From the NCBI GenBank assembly GCA_021791495.1, contig JAJYWN010000064.1, positions 74,139-138,138 on the forward strand: DNA of 64,000 nucleotides. Direction: 5' to 3'. Shown here one piece after another: positions 33,511 to 44,567 of the stretch. Position numbers and translations under genes: made by a program. This DNA is from Bacillota bacterium. GTDB taxonomy: Bacteria; Bacillota; Sulfobacillia; JAJYWN01. The notes below the pieces were generated by a model, which was not told the origin of the DNA, did not search any database, and was given only the letters and a program-made list of their open reading frames with translations. Position 1 is the first letter of the stretch. Every line of letters begins with the position of its first letter.

Positions 33511-35691
33511 ATGAAGAGTTTCCTGGAGAAGTTCGTCAAGAGCGCCGGCAAGACGGGGCTGGCCGAAAAACTCACCGAAGAGGAGCAGCTGCGCCGTCAG
33601 GTCAGCGCTCTGTTCGGCCTGCTCTCGAACATTTACGGTTCGGACAAGCTCGTCTTGAAGGCGGGGAAGTTGGAAGCCCTGAACGCCATGCGTTCCGGTG
33701 TCCTGGAAGAGCAGGTCCTGGCGCTCCAGAAGCTCGTGTACGAGGACCCCACCATCGACACGCTGCCGAAGGCGGAGGACATTCCCGGCATCCTGGAAGA
33801 AGTCGAGGACGAGATCGCCGACGTCATCGCCCGGCGGTCGGTCGAAGATAAGCTGGAGAAGAAGATCGCCGAGCGCATGCAGCAGCGCCATGAGGAATAC
33901 GTCCGCGACATTAAGACTCAGATCATCAAGGAGGACGCGGGCCCGGAAAACCCGGCCACGCTGAAGAAATACGCACTCCTCGAGAAACTGGAGCACAAGA
34001 AACTGGCTCGGACGGCCATTGAAGCGCTGCGGCCCACGAACCTGGCGGAGATCGTCGGGCAGGAGCGGGCCTGCAAGGCCCTGCTTTCGAAGATCGCTTC
34101 ACCCTTCCCGCAGCACGTGATCCTTTACGGACCGCCCGGCGTGGGCAAAACCACGGCGGCGCGCCTGGTGCTGGAGGAAGCCAAGCGGCTGCAACACACG
34201 CCCTTCGCCGCCGACGCCCCCTTCGTGGAAGTGGATGGCACCACCCTGCGGTGGGACCCGCGCGAAGTGACCAACCCCTTGCTGGGTTCGGTGCACGATC
34301 CCATCTACCAGGGGGCCAAGCGCGATCTGGCCGACGGCGGCGTGCCGGAGCCCAAGCCGGGCCTGGTGACCGAGGCCCACGGCGGAGTGCTGTTCCTGGA
34401 CGAAATCGGCGAGTTGGAGCCCATCCTTCTCAGCAAGCTGCTGAAAGTGCTGGAGGACAAGCGCGTCCACTTCGATTCGTCATACTACGACCCCAGTGAC
34501 CCGAACGTCCCGAAGTACGTGAAGAAGCTGTTTGAGGAGGGCGCCCCGGCGGACTTCGTCCTCATCGGGGCCACCACGCGAGACCCCAGCGAGATCAGCC
34601 CGGCCATCCGGTCGCGCTGCGCCGAGGTCTTCTTCGAGCCACTGACCCCGAAGGACATCGGCACCATCGTCGAAGACGCCGCGGCGCGGCTCGACGTCAC
34701 TCTCGAACCGGGCGTGACCAACATCATCAGCGAGTACACCATCGAGGGCCGCAAGGCCATCGGCATCTTGGCCGACGCCTTCGGGCTGGCCCTCTTCCAG
34801 AAGAACGGCACGGCGGCGGCCGCCGCCACGGCCACGGCTAGGACGGTCAGAGGCCGCAAGGTCGTCCGGCCCGGCTCGGCGTCGGCGGCGTCGGTCTCGG
34901 CGGCGTCGGTCAAGGGCGGTGCCGGAGTTTCGGTCCGCGGGCGGAAGACGACGGCGGTACGGTCCTGGGGCAAGGTCCGCATCACGCCCGAACACGTCTA
35001 TGAGGTTATCCGCGTCGGACGCTTGTCGCCCTACGCAGGCCCGAAAGCACGGCAGGTGCCGGAGGTGGGCAAAGTCTTCGGCCTGGGCGTCTACGGCTAC
35101 CTGGGCTCGGTTCTAGAGATCGAGGCCGTGGCCTTCCCGGCCCGCGAGAAGGGTAAGGGCCAGCTACGGTTTAACGAGACTGCGGGCAGCATGGCCCGGG
35201 ACTCCGTCTTCAACTCGGCGTCGGTCATCCGCCGCCTGACGGGCGAGGACATCGCCGACTACGATGTCCACGTGAACGTTGTCGGGGGCGGGAATATCGA
35301 CGGGCCGTCGGCGGGCACCGCCATTGCCGTGGCTATCTTGTCGGCCATCTGGGGGAAGCCCGTGTATCAGGATGTGGCCGTGACGGGCGAGGTCTCCATT
35401 CAGGGACGGGTGCGGGCCATCGGCGGCGTGTTCGAGAAGCTTTACGGGGCCAAGCAGGCCGGAATGCGCTTGGCCATCATGCCGGAGGAGAACCGGAAGG
35501 ACCTGCCGGCGGACATCCGGGGCATTGAGGTGGCCTACGCCGCCACCATTGAGGACGCTCTGACCCACGTGCTGCCTGGAGGCTGGACCAAGCCCGAAGC
35601 CAAGGGGACCGCGACCGAAGCTGGAACGGGGACCGGGGTGCAGGCGGCGGCGGCCGAAGCGGAAGTGGGAAACGCGGCGCAGGAGGGCTAG
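33511..35691 (+). CDS. lonC: ATP-dependent protease of the LonC family
   Basis: 726 residues from ATG 33511 with GAGGAGAGG upstream. An N-terminal helical part of about 160 residues replaces the usual Lon N-domain. Walker A YGPPGVGKTTAAR near residue 203, Walker B GVLFLDEIGEL near 292, then a serine-lysine protease domain with NIDGPSAGTAIA near 600 and YGAKQAGMRLAIMP near 647. Clostridial LonC proteins of this type are linked to sporulation. A low-complexity alanine/serine stretch (about residues 433-473) splits the AAA+ and protease parts. Confidence 0.9.
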   Translation: MKSFLEKFVKSAGKTGLAEKLTEEEQLRRQVSALFGLLSNIYGSDKLVLKAGKLEALNAMRSGVLEEQVLALQKLVYEDPTIDTLPKAEDIPGILEEVEDEIADVIARRSVEDKLEKKIAERMQQRHEEYVRDIKTQIIKEDAGPENPATLKKYALLEKLEHKKLARTAIEALRPTNLAEIVGQERACKALLSKIASPFPQHVILYGPPGVGKTTAARLVLEEAKRLQHTPFAADAPFVEVDGTTLRWDPREVTNPLLGSVHDPIYQGAKRDLADGGVPEPKPGLVTEAHGGVLFLDEIGELEPILLSKLLKVLEDKRVHFDSSYYDPSDPNVPKYVKKLFEEGAPADFVLIGATTRDPSEISPAIRSRCAEVFFEPLTPKDIGTIVEDAAARLDVTLEPGVTNIISEYTIEGRKAIGILADAFGLALFQKNGTAAAAATATARTVRGRKVVRPGSASAASVSAASVKGGAGVSVRGRKTTAVRSWGKVRITPEHVYEVIRVGRLSPYAGPKARQVPEVGKVFGLGVYGYLGSVLEIEAVAFPAREKGKGQLRFNETAGSMARDSVFNSASVIRRLTGEDIADYDVHVNVVGGGNIDGPSAGTAIAVAILSAIWGKPVYQDVAVTGEVSIQGRVRAIGGVFEKLYGAKQAGMRLAIMPEENRKDLPADIRGIEVAYAATIEDALTHVLPGGWTKPEAKGTATEAGTGTGVQAAAAEAEVGNAAQEG

Positions 35692-35698
35692 ACTGAAT

Positions 35699-37036
35699 TT
35701 GAGCGCCTTACCGGCCTCTCCCGGACCAACCGGCAGAGTCCTGCCCCAGAGCATCGAGGCCGAAGAATCGGTCCTCGGAGCCATGCTCATCGATAAAGAG
35801 GCCATCAGCCGGGCCATGAGCATCCTGAAGTCGCAGGACTTCTACCGCGATGCCCACCGGCACGTTTTTTCCGCTATCGTCAATGTCTTCGACCAGCGCG
35901 GTTCGGTCGACCTGGTCACCGTCGGTGAGGAACTGCGTAGCCGCGGCTCTTTGGAGGCGGTGGGCGGCATCGGCTACGTCGCCGGGCTGGCCCACGGTGT
36001 CCCTACGGCAGCCAACGTCGAGCACTACGCGAACATCGTCCGCGAGAAGGCCATGCTGCGGTCGCTCATCAACACGGCCACCGAGATCGGCTCGCGCGCC
36101 TATGACCCCGGGGAAGACCCTGCCAAGCTCTTGGACGACGCGGAACGGATGGTCTTCGAGGTGGCCGGTCGCCAGGGCCGGCGGTCCTTCTACTCGTTGA
36201 AGGAAGTCCTTTCGACCACTCTCGATCGACTTAACGCCGCACACTTGAAGAAGACCGAACTGGTCGGCATTCCCACGGGACTGGGTGACTTCGACCTGAT
36301 GACTTCCGGGCTGCAGCGGTCGGACCTGATCATCATCGCCGCCCGTCCATCCATGGGGAAAACCACGCTGTTGCTTCAGCTTGCCTTGAGCGCCGCCAAA
36401 GCAGGTGTTCCCGTGGCCATTTTCAGTCTTGAGATGGCCAGAGAGCAACTGGGTGTGCGCATACTGTGTGCCGAAGGTGGCATCGATGCCCTGAGAGCCC
36501 GGGACGGGAAGCTCGATGACCAGGATTGGGTTAACGTGTCCGCTGCTGTGCAGCGGTTATCGGAAGCGCCGATCTACATCGACGACAGTTCCAACCTGTC
36601 GGTGATGGACCTGCGCACGAAGGCCCGCCTCATCCAGTCAGAAGTCGGGTTGGGGTTGCTGATTGTCGACTACATGCAGCTGATGTACTCCCGAGGAAGG
36701 TTCGAGAACCGGCAGCAAGAGATTTCGGAGATTTCCCGACTGCTGAAGGGCCTGGCTCGTGAGTTGAAGATTCCAGTAGTCGTAGCCTCTCAAATGTCAC
36801 GTGCGGTGGAGCGACGTGAAGACCGCCGACCCATGCTATCTGATCTGCGAGAAAGCGGCTCCATCGAGCAAGACGCCGACGTGGTCTGCTTCATACATCA
36901 CGACCCGAAGCAAGAGAACCAGAACATGTGCGAACTGATTATCGCCAAGCAACGCATGGGTCCGACCGGCGCCATCGAAGCGTTCTTCCAGAAAGAGATT
37001 GGCCGGTTCAGGGCCATCGCGAAAATCGAGGAATAG
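35699..37036 (+). CDS. dnaB: Replicative DNA helicase DnaB/DnaC
   Basis: 445 residues from TTG 35699 behind AGGAGGG, eight bases after lonC. N-terminal helical hairpin domain (LPQSIEAEESVLGAMLID), then the RecA-like motor: ARPSMGKTTLLLQ near residue 216, LGLLIVDYMQLM, and VVVASQMSRAVERR. DRRPMLSDLRESGSIEQDADVV is the DnaB motif 4 region. Moves the replication fork. Confidence 0.97.
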   Translation: MSALPASPGPTGRVLPQSIEAEESVLGAMLIDKEAISRAMSILKSQDFYRDAHRHVFSAIVNVFDQRGSVDLVTVGEELRSRGSLEAVGGIGYVAGLAHGVPTAANVEHYANIVREKAMLRSLINTATEIGSRAYDPGEDPAKLLDDAERMVFEVAGRQGRRSFYSLKEVLSTTLDRLNAAHLKKTELVGIPTGLGDFDLMTSGLQRSDLIIIAARPSMGKTTLLLQLALSAAKAGVPVAIFSLEMAREQLGVRILCAEGGIDALRARDGKLDDQDWVNVSAAVQRLSEAPIYIDDSSNLSVMDLRTKARLIQSEVGLGLLIVDYMQLMYSRGRFENRQQEISEISRLLKGLARELKIPVVVASQMSRAVERREDRRPMLSDLRESGSIEQDADVVCFIHHDPKQENQNMCELIIAKQRMGPTGAIEAFFQKEIGRFRAIAKIEE

Positions 37037-37056
37037 CGACGGGGGGGCTTGGTACC

Positions 37057-37824
37057 GTGCCTGACGAACCCTACGTCCGCTTTGCGGAAGTCTACGACAA
37101 GATCATGCGTGAGGTCGGTTACGAGATGTGGGCCGACTACGTCGAGCGCATTCTGGCACGTTTCCGGCCGGGCGCCCGCACTCTGGTAGACCTGGCCTGC
37201 GGTACCGGCAACTCGACCCTCCCTTTTGCCCGTCGGGGGCTGGCTGTGGCGGGGGTGGACCGGTCGGCAACCATGTTGGAGCGGGCCAGGGCCAAGGCGG
37301 CCGCCGAAAGCCTCAACATCCCCTTCTACCAGCAGGACTTGACCAGTTTGGCGCTGCCGAGACGCTATGAGGTGGCTACCTGCCTCTACGACAGCATCAA
37401 TTACATCCTGGACTGGGACGACCTGTGCGCCGCCTGCGAGGGTGTCTATCGGTCGCTCGAGGAGGGCGGAATCTTCATCTTCGACGTGAATTCCGCCCAT
37501 AAGCTGGCCACCATCGACGAAACCACCATGTTCATCGAAGAGGACGCCATTTCCCTGGTGTGGGAGAACACCTTCGACCGGCGGACCCGCGTCTGGCAAG
37601 TGACCTTGACGGGATTCATCAAGGAGGACGGCGGTAACCGGTATGAGCGCTTCCGCGAAGTCCACCAGGAAAAGGCCTATACTATCGAGGAAATCACCGA
37701 CGCCCTGAAACGGGCCGGCTTCGAACTGGGCGGCGCCTATACCGCTTTTACCTTCGACGCGCCGCAGGAGGAGACCAGCCGCATCTACTTCGTGGCGGTC
37801 AAGCCCCGGCGGCGAGCGGCCTAG
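37057..37824 (+). CDS. Class I SAM-dependent methyltransferase
   Basis: 255 residues from GTG 37057 after a GGGGGGG run; the longer frame upstream overlaps dnaB and is not used. LVDLACGTGNSTLPFARRGL is SAM motif I; CLYDSINYILDWDDLCAACEGVYRSLEEGG follows. The pattern matches Clostridial methyltransferases with a C-terminal beta insertion. Substrate unknown. Confidence 0.8.
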   Translation: MPDEPYVRFAEVYDKIMREVGYEMWADYVERILARFRPGARTLVDLACGTGNSTLPFARRGLAVAGVDRSATMLERARAKAAAESLNIPFYQQDLTSLALPRRYEVATCLYDSINYILDWDDLCAACEGVYRSLEEGGIFIFDVNSAHKLATIDETTMFIEEDAISLVWENTFDRRTRVWQVTLTGFIKEDGGNRYERFREVHQEKAYTIEEITDALKRAGFELGGAYTAFTFDAPQEETSRIYFVAVKPRRRAA

Positions 37825-37846
37825 CGGGACCGCGAAGTCTCGGGGG

Positions 37847-38022
37847 AGCCGGGCTTGGCCCGGCGGAGCGTTCGGGCGGCGGAGGGAGCGGCCACCACCA
37901 AGTTCAAGCGGCCCCCACCAAGTTCAAGGGAGTGTGGGGGCCGGGGTCCTGCAGCCGCCAGCGTAGCCGGGCTTGGCCCGGCGGAGCGTTCGGGCGGCGG
38001 AGGGAGCGGCCCCCACCAAGTT
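37847..38022. repeat. 58-bp direct repeat with inner hairpin
   Basis: Two copies at 37847-37904 and 37965-38022 differ at one base. Each begins with GCCGGGCTTGGCCCGGC, itself a hairpin, and ends CCACCAAGTT. A third partial copy of the end (GCGGCCCCCACCAAGTT) lies at 37908-37924. The repeats fill the gap between the methyltransferase and the flavoprotein gene. They resemble small palindromic intergenic repeats; no coding sense. Confidence 0.85.
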
Positions 38023-38040
38023 AGGGAGAACAGGCATTAG

Positions 38041-39069
38041 ATGAAAGTTATCGGGTATCTGGGCAGTCCGCGGCGGGGCGGCAATACCGAGACGCTGCTG
38101 GACGCCATTCTCGCGGGAGCGAGGGCAGCCGGGGCCGAGGCAGTGAAGGTGCCCCTGGCGGCGCGCAAGTTTTCCGGTTGTCAGAGTTGCGGCGGGTGCG
38201 ACGAGACCGGACGCTGCATTGTCACCGATCAGATGCAACCCCTCTACGAAGGCCTGATGCCCCGGGGTGACCCAAGCGAGCCCGGTGAGCCTGGCGAGCC
38301 GGGAGGGCATGCCGGACACACCAACTTGGTCCTGGCTACGCCGGTCTTCTTCGGCGGAATCAGCGCCCAGGCCAAGGCGATGATCGACCGGTGCCAGTGT
38401 CTGTGGGTGCGGAAATACCGGCTGCATATCAAACCTCCGGGTGGCCGGCGCGCGCTCCTGGCGGCCGTTTGCGGTATGCCGCGCCCGTCCATGTTCGAAG
38501 CCCCTTTGGCCGTGGCCAGAATCTGGTTCACCACCTTGGGCACCTCTCCGTTACCCCCTTTCCTGGTGCCCGAAGTCGACGCCCGCGGCGACCTGGCCAG
38601 GGACGGCCCGACGCTGGAGCGGGCAAGAGCGGCCGGTGTTTGGCTTGGCGGCGGTCCGGAGCCCAGCTTTCGGGACCGCGCGCCCGGTTTTCTACGGGGA
38701 CAGACCGTCTGGCTGAGACCGCGGCGACCGGCGGACTGGTCGGAGGTTTGCGACCCCCCGGACTACCTAGACTCGTCCGGTCCGGACTGCCAGGAGTGGG
38801 CCATCGTCGCGCCCAAGTATGGGGTATGCGGCGGGCTCCGGCTAGTGCTAAGGCAACCGGTCGTGCCCGAGGTTGCAGATCTCTGGCTGGAAAACGGGCT
38901 TGCCGAAGAAGGCATAGATCCCCACAGCGTCGAGGTGGACGCAAAGAAGACCATCTCAGCCTACGCCGCGAGCTTTGGGACCACCGCCGGCAGCCATTCC
39001 GAAGCCGGCCAGAAAGCATCGAACACCCCAGCCACCGGCGCCGGGGAGAAAGGTAACGAAAAAAGGTAA
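38041..39069 (+). CDS. Iron-sulfur flavoprotein (NADPH-dependent FMN reductase family)
   Basis: 342 residues from ATG 38041. Flavodoxin-like FMN site GSPRRGGNTETLLDAI and a cysteine cluster CQSCGGCDETGRC that can hold a 4Fe-4S centre, as in iron-sulfur flavoproteins. ATPVFFGGISAQAKAMIDR is the second FMN-binding loop. The C-terminal 110 or so residues (from about 230) match nothing I recognise. Ten bases before the FAD gene, so likely the same message. Confidence 0.8.
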   Translation: MKVIGYLGSPRRGGNTETLLDAILAGARAAGAEAVKVPLAARKFSGCQSCGGCDETGRCIVTDQMQPLYEGLMPRGDPSEPGEPGEPGGHAGHTNLVLATPVFFGGISAQAKAMIDRCQCLWVRKYRLHIKPPGGRRALLAAVCGMPRPSMFEAPLAVARIWFTTLGTSPLPPFLVPEVDARGDLARDGPTLERARAAGVWLGGGPEPSFRDRAPGFLRGQTVWLRPRRPADWSEVCDPPDYLDSSGPDCQEWAIVAPKYGVCGGLRLVLRQPVVPEVADLWLENGLAEEGIDPHSVEVDAKKTISAYAASFGTTAGSHSEAGQKASNTPATGAGEKGNEKR

Positions 39070-39078
39070 AGTAAACGT

Positions 39079-40533
39079 ATGGAAAGCTATGACGTAGTCA
39101 TCGTCGGAGCCGGTCCGGCCGGCATCTTCTGCGCCTTGGAATTGGTGGAGAAGCGTCCCGACCTATCCATTCTCATGGTCGAGAAAGGCGCGGACATCGA
39201 CCACCGCTCCTGCCCCTTGCAGGTACGCAAGACGGGTTGTTCCCGCTGCGCCCCTTGTTTCACCCTGTCGGGTTGGGGCGGGGCGGGAGCTTTCTCCGAC
39301 GGCAAGCTGACGCTCACCACCGATGTGGGCGGCTGGCTCCATGAGTACGTCGGCCGGGCGGGGCTGGCGCAGCTCATTGACGAAGTGGACCAAGTGTACC
39401 TACGGTTTGGTGCCCCACCCCTGGTGTACGGGACCGACGACAAGGTCTTCCGGGAACTGCAGCGTCAGGCGGCCACGGCCGACCTCACCCTCATCCCCAC
39501 GCGCGTCCGCCACCTGGGCACCGACCGCTGCTACGAAATACTGAAAGCCATGAAAGAGTTCCTGGTGTCGCGGGGAGTGGCTGTGCGAACCTTGACCAAG
39601 GTCGAGGAGATTCTGGTCGAACCTCCGGCTGGCCAGGGCACAGGCCGCGAAGGTGCTGGGGGCGACGCGGGCACCCGCCGGGTGTGGGGTGTCCGCCTGT
39701 CCAGAGGCGGCGAGGTCCGCGCCCGTACCGTGGTGGTGGTGCCCGGGCGGGACGGCTCCGAGTGGTTCACCGACCAGGCGAAAGCCCTGGGCCTGGTGCT
39801 GAGCAATAACCCGGTGGACATCGGCGTGCGCGTGGAAATCCCGGCGGTGGTCATGGAGCACCTCACCGACCACCTCTATGAAAGCAAGCTCATCTACTAC
39901 AGCAAGTCCTTCGACGACCAGGTCCGCACGTTTTGCATGTGCCCGAACGGCGAGGTCGTCGTCGAGAACAGCGGCGGGCTCATCACCGTGAACGGCCATA
40001 GCTGGGCCGAAGCCCGCACCGAGAATACGAACTTTGCCCTTCTGGTCTCCAAGACGTTTACCGAACCCTTCAACCAGCCCCTGGCATACGGGAAATACAT
40101 CGCCACATTGGCCAACATGCTGGGCGGCGGGGCCATCGTCCAGCGCCTGGGCGATCTGGTGGCGGGGCGCCGGTCCACCGAGCGGCGGCTGCAGCGCGGC
40201 ATGGTCCAGCCCACCTTGGAAGACGCCACGCCGGGCGACCTGTCTTTGGTCTTGCCTTACCGCCATCTCATCTCCATACTGGAGATGTTGGAGGCGCTGG
40301 ACAAGGTGGCGCCGGGTGTCAACAGCCGCCACACCCTCCTCTACGGTGTGGAGGTCAAGTTCTACTCCCAGCGAATGGACCTGTCCGGGGACCTGGAAAC
40401 GAAAGTTCGAGGCCTTTTCGCCGCCGGCGACGGCGCGGGCGTCACCCGGGGGCTGGTGCAGGCCTCGGCCTCGGGCGTGCACGTGGCGCGGGCCGTGGGG
40501 CGGCGGTTGGAGCAGCAACCTAGAAATCCCTAG
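39079..40533 (+). CDS. FAD-dependent dehydrogenase (COG2509-type)
   Basis: 484 residues from ATG 39079. VVIVGAGPAGIFCALEL binds FAD; LSGWGGAGAFSDGKLTLTTDVGGWL and GLFAAGDGAGVTRGLVQASASG are typical of the large uncharacterised FAD-dehydrogenase family. It has a cysteine cluster near residue 45-60 (CPLQVRKTGCSRCAPC). Electron partner may be the flavoprotein upstream. Confidence 0.85.
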   Translation: MESYDVVIVGAGPAGIFCALELVEKRPDLSILMVEKGADIDHRSCPLQVRKTGCSRCAPCFTLSGWGGAGAFSDGKLTLTTDVGGWLHEYVGRAGLAQLIDEVDQVYLRFGAPPLVYGTDDKVFRELQRQAATADLTLIPTRVRHLGTDRCYEILKAMKEFLVSRGVAVRTLTKVEEILVEPPAGQGTGREGAGGDAGTRRVWGVRLSRGGEVRARTVVVVPGRDGSEWFTDQAKALGLVLSNNPVDIGVRVEIPAVVMEHLTDHLYESKLIYYSKSFDDQVRTFCMCPNGEVVVENSGGLITVNGHSWAEARTENTNFALLVSKTFTEPFNQPLAYGKYIATLANMLGGGAIVQRLGDLVAGRRSTERRLQRGMVQPTLEDATPGDLSLVLPYRHLISILEMLEALDKVAPGVNSRHTLLYGVEVKFYSQRMDLSGDLETKVRGLFAAGDGAGVTRGLVQASASGVHVARAVGRRLEQQPRNP

Positions 40534-42494
<1,961 letters not shown>

Positions 42495-42581
42495 GGCCTC
42501 GGCCCTTCCATTTGGGAGTGGGCTCCTGTGCACTTGAGTCAGCCGAACCCCTCGCAGTGTGGATTGGAAGGGGCGCTCCTG

Positions 42582-44258
42582 ATGCGATCTAAGACCCCGC
42601 CCGCGCGGCATCCCTGGAGAAAGACCCTCGTATGGGGCTTCCTCATCGCCTTCCTGCTGGTTCCCAACGCAGCCCTGGCCGCCGACGGCGCGGGCCTGAG
42701 CGGCCCAAGTACCGGCGCTCCAAGCGTTGGCGCTCCGAGCCCAGGCGCCCCCTCGCCGGTCTCCGGTGGTTCCTCGGGTGGCGTCCCTTCCGGGGTTTCA
42801 CCCGGGGCCTCGGACCCGGCGGCCCCGGGCGGCCCGGCCGCCTCGGCCGCGACCAACGTCTACAAGCCTTCCACCGCGGCGCCCCCGGCCAGAAAGGCCC
42901 AGGTACGGTTGGTAGTGGGGCAGACCGGCCTATCCGTGAATGGCCAGGAGCAGACCCTCGATGTCGCACCGGTGATTCGCCAGGGCAGGACGCTGCTCCC
43001 CGCCCGCGCGGTGGCGGAATCCCTTGGAGGAAAGGTCGATTGGGATCCGGCTACCAAGGCCGCCACTATCACCTTGGGACCCGCCACCATCGTCATGTGG
43101 CTTGGGAAATCCGAAGCCCTGCTAAACGGGTCGCCAGTGCCTATCGACCCGGACAATCCCGATGTGATGCCGGTGACGGAGAACGACCGAACCCTCATGC
43201 CGGCGCGCTTTATCGCTGAGAACCTGGGAGCGAAGGTGAACTGGAACGCCGCTGAGCAGAGTGTCACTTTAGAGGCCGACCCGAACGAGGGCAGTACGGT
43301 CCCAAAGGGCTGGTTCCGCGTGCGCGGTGTGGTGAAGGATGAGCGGACCGGCGAACCCATCGAGGGCGCGTCACTGGCGGCCAAGGCGGACGCGCCGCCG
43401 CCATACACCTTCACCGCCCAGTCCGGCGCCGACGGATCCTACAGTCTGGACCTGCCGCAGACCGCGACTTTCACCATCACGCTGTCCATACCGGGATATC
43501 GTGAACAGCAGTGGCAGGTCGGCGCCTCGGGCTGGCTCACGGTGGCCGCCACGCCCATCGCCCCGCCCTTGTCCGAGGTTCCCGACGCCGGCTACTACCG
43601 GGTCTTCGGCGTGATAAAGGACGTCTCGGGCCAACCCGTGGCGGGGGTCATCGTGTCCGGGAAGCCCGCCGGGGTCCCCCCGAAGGATGCCAAGGACACC
43701 AAGACAAAGTACTACGTCACCGACGACAGTGGCTTCTACTACATCGACTATCCCCAATGGTATGACCTGAAGGTGACGGCCACCAAGAAGGACTATGTGA
43801 CCAACGTCACCGACGTGGTGTGGGGCGTGTATTCCACCGGAGAGGGAGGTCCCCGCTTGGTCTGGGGCGGCGCCCCTCAGGTGGATTTGCAGACCCGGAC
43901 GATGACCTCCAAGCCGGCCGATGGGATGGCCCAGCAAGACATCACTCTGAAACGCCCGACTCCGCAGGAGCCGAAGGTCACGACGGGGGGAACATCTTCT
44001 CCGCCGGCGCCGTCACCTGCGCCGGCGCCGACGACTACGACGCGTGCCCAGCCGCAGTATGGGCTTTTCCACTATTCGTCCTTCACACCGGGTGTCATCC
44101 GCATCTACCTGGATAACGTCTATCTCGGACTGAATCCGCTCTACAATGTCCCGGTCAGCGCCGACTGGCATCACTTGCGCGTGACGACGCTGAACGGAAC
44201 GGTGCTGATCGACCGCAACATGTACATGAGTCCAGGCGGACGCTGGGTCTTCAACTGA
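42582..44258 (+). CDS. Secreted stalk-domain protein with carboxypeptidase regulatory-like domains
   Basis: 558 residues from ATG 42582 (GGAAGGGG upstream). Signal peptide with TLVWGFLIAFLLVPNAALAAD. A Gly/Ser/Pro-rich linker, then a copper-amine-oxidase N-terminal-like stalk domain (about 106-235: SVNGQEQTLDVAPVIRQGR, TLLPARAVAESLGGKVDW, TLMPARFIAENLG). Two carboxypeptidase-regulatory-like beta domains follow (about 245-430), then a Pro/Thr linker and a last beta domain. Probably a cell-wall or S-layer-associated protein. No enzyme site seen. Confidence 0.8.
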   Translation: MRSKTPPARHPWRKTLVWGFLIAFLLVPNAALAADGAGLSGPSTGAPSVGAPSPGAPSPVSGGSSGGVPSGVSPGASDPAAPGGPAASAATNVYKPSTAAPPARKAQVRLVVGQTGLSVNGQEQTLDVAPVIRQGRTLLPARAVAESLGGKVDWDPATKAATITLGPATIVMWLGKSEALLNGSPVPIDPDNPDVMPVTENDRTLMPARFIAENLGAKVNWNAAEQSVTLEADPNEGSTVPKGWFRVRGVVKDERTGEPIEGASLAAKADAPPPYTFTAQSGADGSYSLDLPQTATFTITLSIPGYREQQWQVGASGWLTVAATPIAPPLSEVPDAGYYRVFGVIKDVSGQPVAGVIVSGKPAGVPPKDAKDTKTKYYVTDDSGFYYIDYPQWYDLKVTATKKDYVTNVTDVVWGVYSTGEGGPRLVWGGAPQVDLQTRTMTSKPADGMAQQDITLKRPTPQEPKVTTGGTSSPPAPSPAPAPTTTTRAQPQYGLFHYSSFTPGVIRIYLDNVYLGLNPLYNVPVSADWHHLRVTTLNGTVLIDRNMYMSPGGRWVFN

Positions 44259-44567
44259 ACGGAAGCATGCGGAAGGGTCTCCGCGCCGATGAGCCGGGCG
44301 CCGGTCCGCCTGTCCCCCTGTGCTAGACTGAGTCCACGAAACGTTGTTCGCTCCTGGGGACTGCAGTTCTGAGAAATGATGGTTAGCCAGGAAGACAGTC
44401 GAATTGTGTCGAAGTTTCTAAACAATTCTCCTATCTGGCGCCACCTAACCAGGCACAGCCATTGCCAGAACCATGAATGGCCGGTGCCCGGCCGTGGTTC
44501 CCAAGTAGCCCGGTGAAGCCATAGTCCGGTCTGGAAAACCTTTGTCCAAGCAGATGCGAGGCGTTCC
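44259..44567. other. Leader of the GGDEF/EAL gene
   Basis: 309 bases without a gene. Near the gene a strong composite hairpin is possible: GAACCA then GGCCGG (about 44469-44485) pairs with CCGGCC then TGGTTC (about 44488-44500). No c-di-GMP riboswitch consensus is recognised. No clear promoter. Confidence 0.4.

Noticed and set aside
44259-44567. c-di-GMP riboswitch before the GGDEF/EAL gene
   Set aside because: A hairpin is present, but the conserved riboswitch segments are not recognised.
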